From the NCBI GenBank assembly GCA_030691435.1, contig JAUYEK010000418.1, forward strand, positions 1-5,968: a stretch of DNA of 5,968 bases, written 5' to 3'. This DNA comes from Sulfuricella sp. (GTDB lineage: Bacteria > Pseudomonadota > Gammaproteobacteria > Burkholderiales > Sulfuricellaceae). The translations under genes were made by a program, and so were the position numbers. Position 1 is the first letter of the stretch, and every line of letters starts with the position of its first letter. The notes beneath the pieces were generated by a model that saw only the letters and a program-made list of their open reading frames with translations, did not search any database and was not told where the DNA came from. Below are positions 5,698 through 5,968 of this stretch, piece by piece.

Positions 5698-5714
5698 ATA
5701 AAGACGAATTTAAG

Positions 5715-5968
5715 ATGGTCTACCTCAACGGCGAATTCATGCCGATCGAGGAGGCCTGCGTGCCGGTTCTCGACCGCGGCTTCATCTTCGGCGATGGCGT
5801 CTACGAGGTGATCCCGGTCTACTCGCGCCGCCCGTTCCGCCTGCGCGAGCATCTGAAACGCCTGCAGCACAGCCTGGACGGCATCCGGCTGAGCAACCCG
5901 CATAGCGAGGAAGAATGGGTATGCCTGATCGGCGAACTGGTCGAGCTCAACGAGGAAGAAGACCAGTC
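5715..5968 (+). CDS. dat: D-amino acid aminotransferase, PLP class IV (partial, N-terminal part)
   Basis: The frame is open from ATG 5715 to the window edge, giving 84 residues of a PLP fold-type IV aminotransferase. Family features seen are the MVYLNGEFMPIEEA opening, LDRGFIFGDGVYEVIPVY at residues 19-36, and FRLREHLKRLQHSLDGIRL after it. The PLP lysine would lie beyond the window. D-amino acid aminotransferase (D-alanine transaminase) interconverts D-Ala plus 2-oxoglutarate with pyruvate plus D-Glu in the cytoplasm. A branched-chain aminotransferase or aminodeoxychorismate lyase is a less likely alternative; the context beside dacA and the close resemblance to the betaproteobacterial dat product favour the D-amino acid enzyme. 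No clear Shine-Dalgarno precedes the start: the nearest GGA (5696-5698) is 16 nt away, at the edge of the repeat. Confidence 0.88.
   Translation, partial: MVYLNGEFMPIEEACVPVLDRGFIFGDGVYEVIPVYSRRPFRLREHLKRLQHSLDGIRLSNPHSEEEWVCLIGELVELNEEEDQ

Overview
The window is a segment of a chromosomal cell-elongation (rod-shape) and peptidoglycan-maturation cluster, with every gene on the + strand: the 3' end of mreD, then complete mrdA (PBP2), rodA, rlpA and dacA, and the 5' end of a D-amino acid aminotransferase gene. The gene order mreD-mrdA-rodA-rlpA-dacA-dat, the high GC content and the protein sequences fit a betaproteobacterium, perhaps of the Nitrosomonadales/Gallionellaceae type. The order-level placement is inference from recalled gene order and protein style, not a search.

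Layout: mreD ends at 169 and overlaps the GTG start of mrdA by 4 nt. MrdA has the class B PBP motifs with its serine at residue 330, the E. coli number. RodA, its SEDS glycosyltransferase partner, starts most plausibly at ATG 2184. RlpA is a lipoprotein with a double-psi beta-barrel lytic domain and a C-terminal SPOR domain. DacA is a PBP5-type D,D-carboxypeptidase with a signal peptide and C-terminal amphipathic anchor. The last gene begins at 5715 and runs off the window. Together: MreD, PBP2 and RodA build side-wall peptidoglycan, RlpA cuts glycan stripped of stem peptides, DacA removes terminal D-Ala, and the aminotransferase could recycle that D-Ala into D-Glu.

The genes are orthodox. 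The spacers are not. Each of the four non-overlapping junctions (113, 98, 93 and 163 nt) is largely filled by short inverted or heptameric repeats: two copies of a CCCTCTCCC/GGGAGAGGG element, an 18-bp imperfect palindrome whose right arm contains the rodA start codon, heptamers of the TGAGGGG/TGAATGG kind that run into the rlpA coding sequence, a perfect 18-bp heptamer palindrome before dacA, and inverted CACGGATTA-type arrays before dat. In three cases the best Shine-Dalgarno sequence of the next gene lies inside the repeat and could be sequestered by its own hairpin. I see no mobile-element genes, tRNA, rRNA, CRISPR array or defence system, and I do not think the window holds a wholly new protein system; the spacer repeats are its most unusual part.
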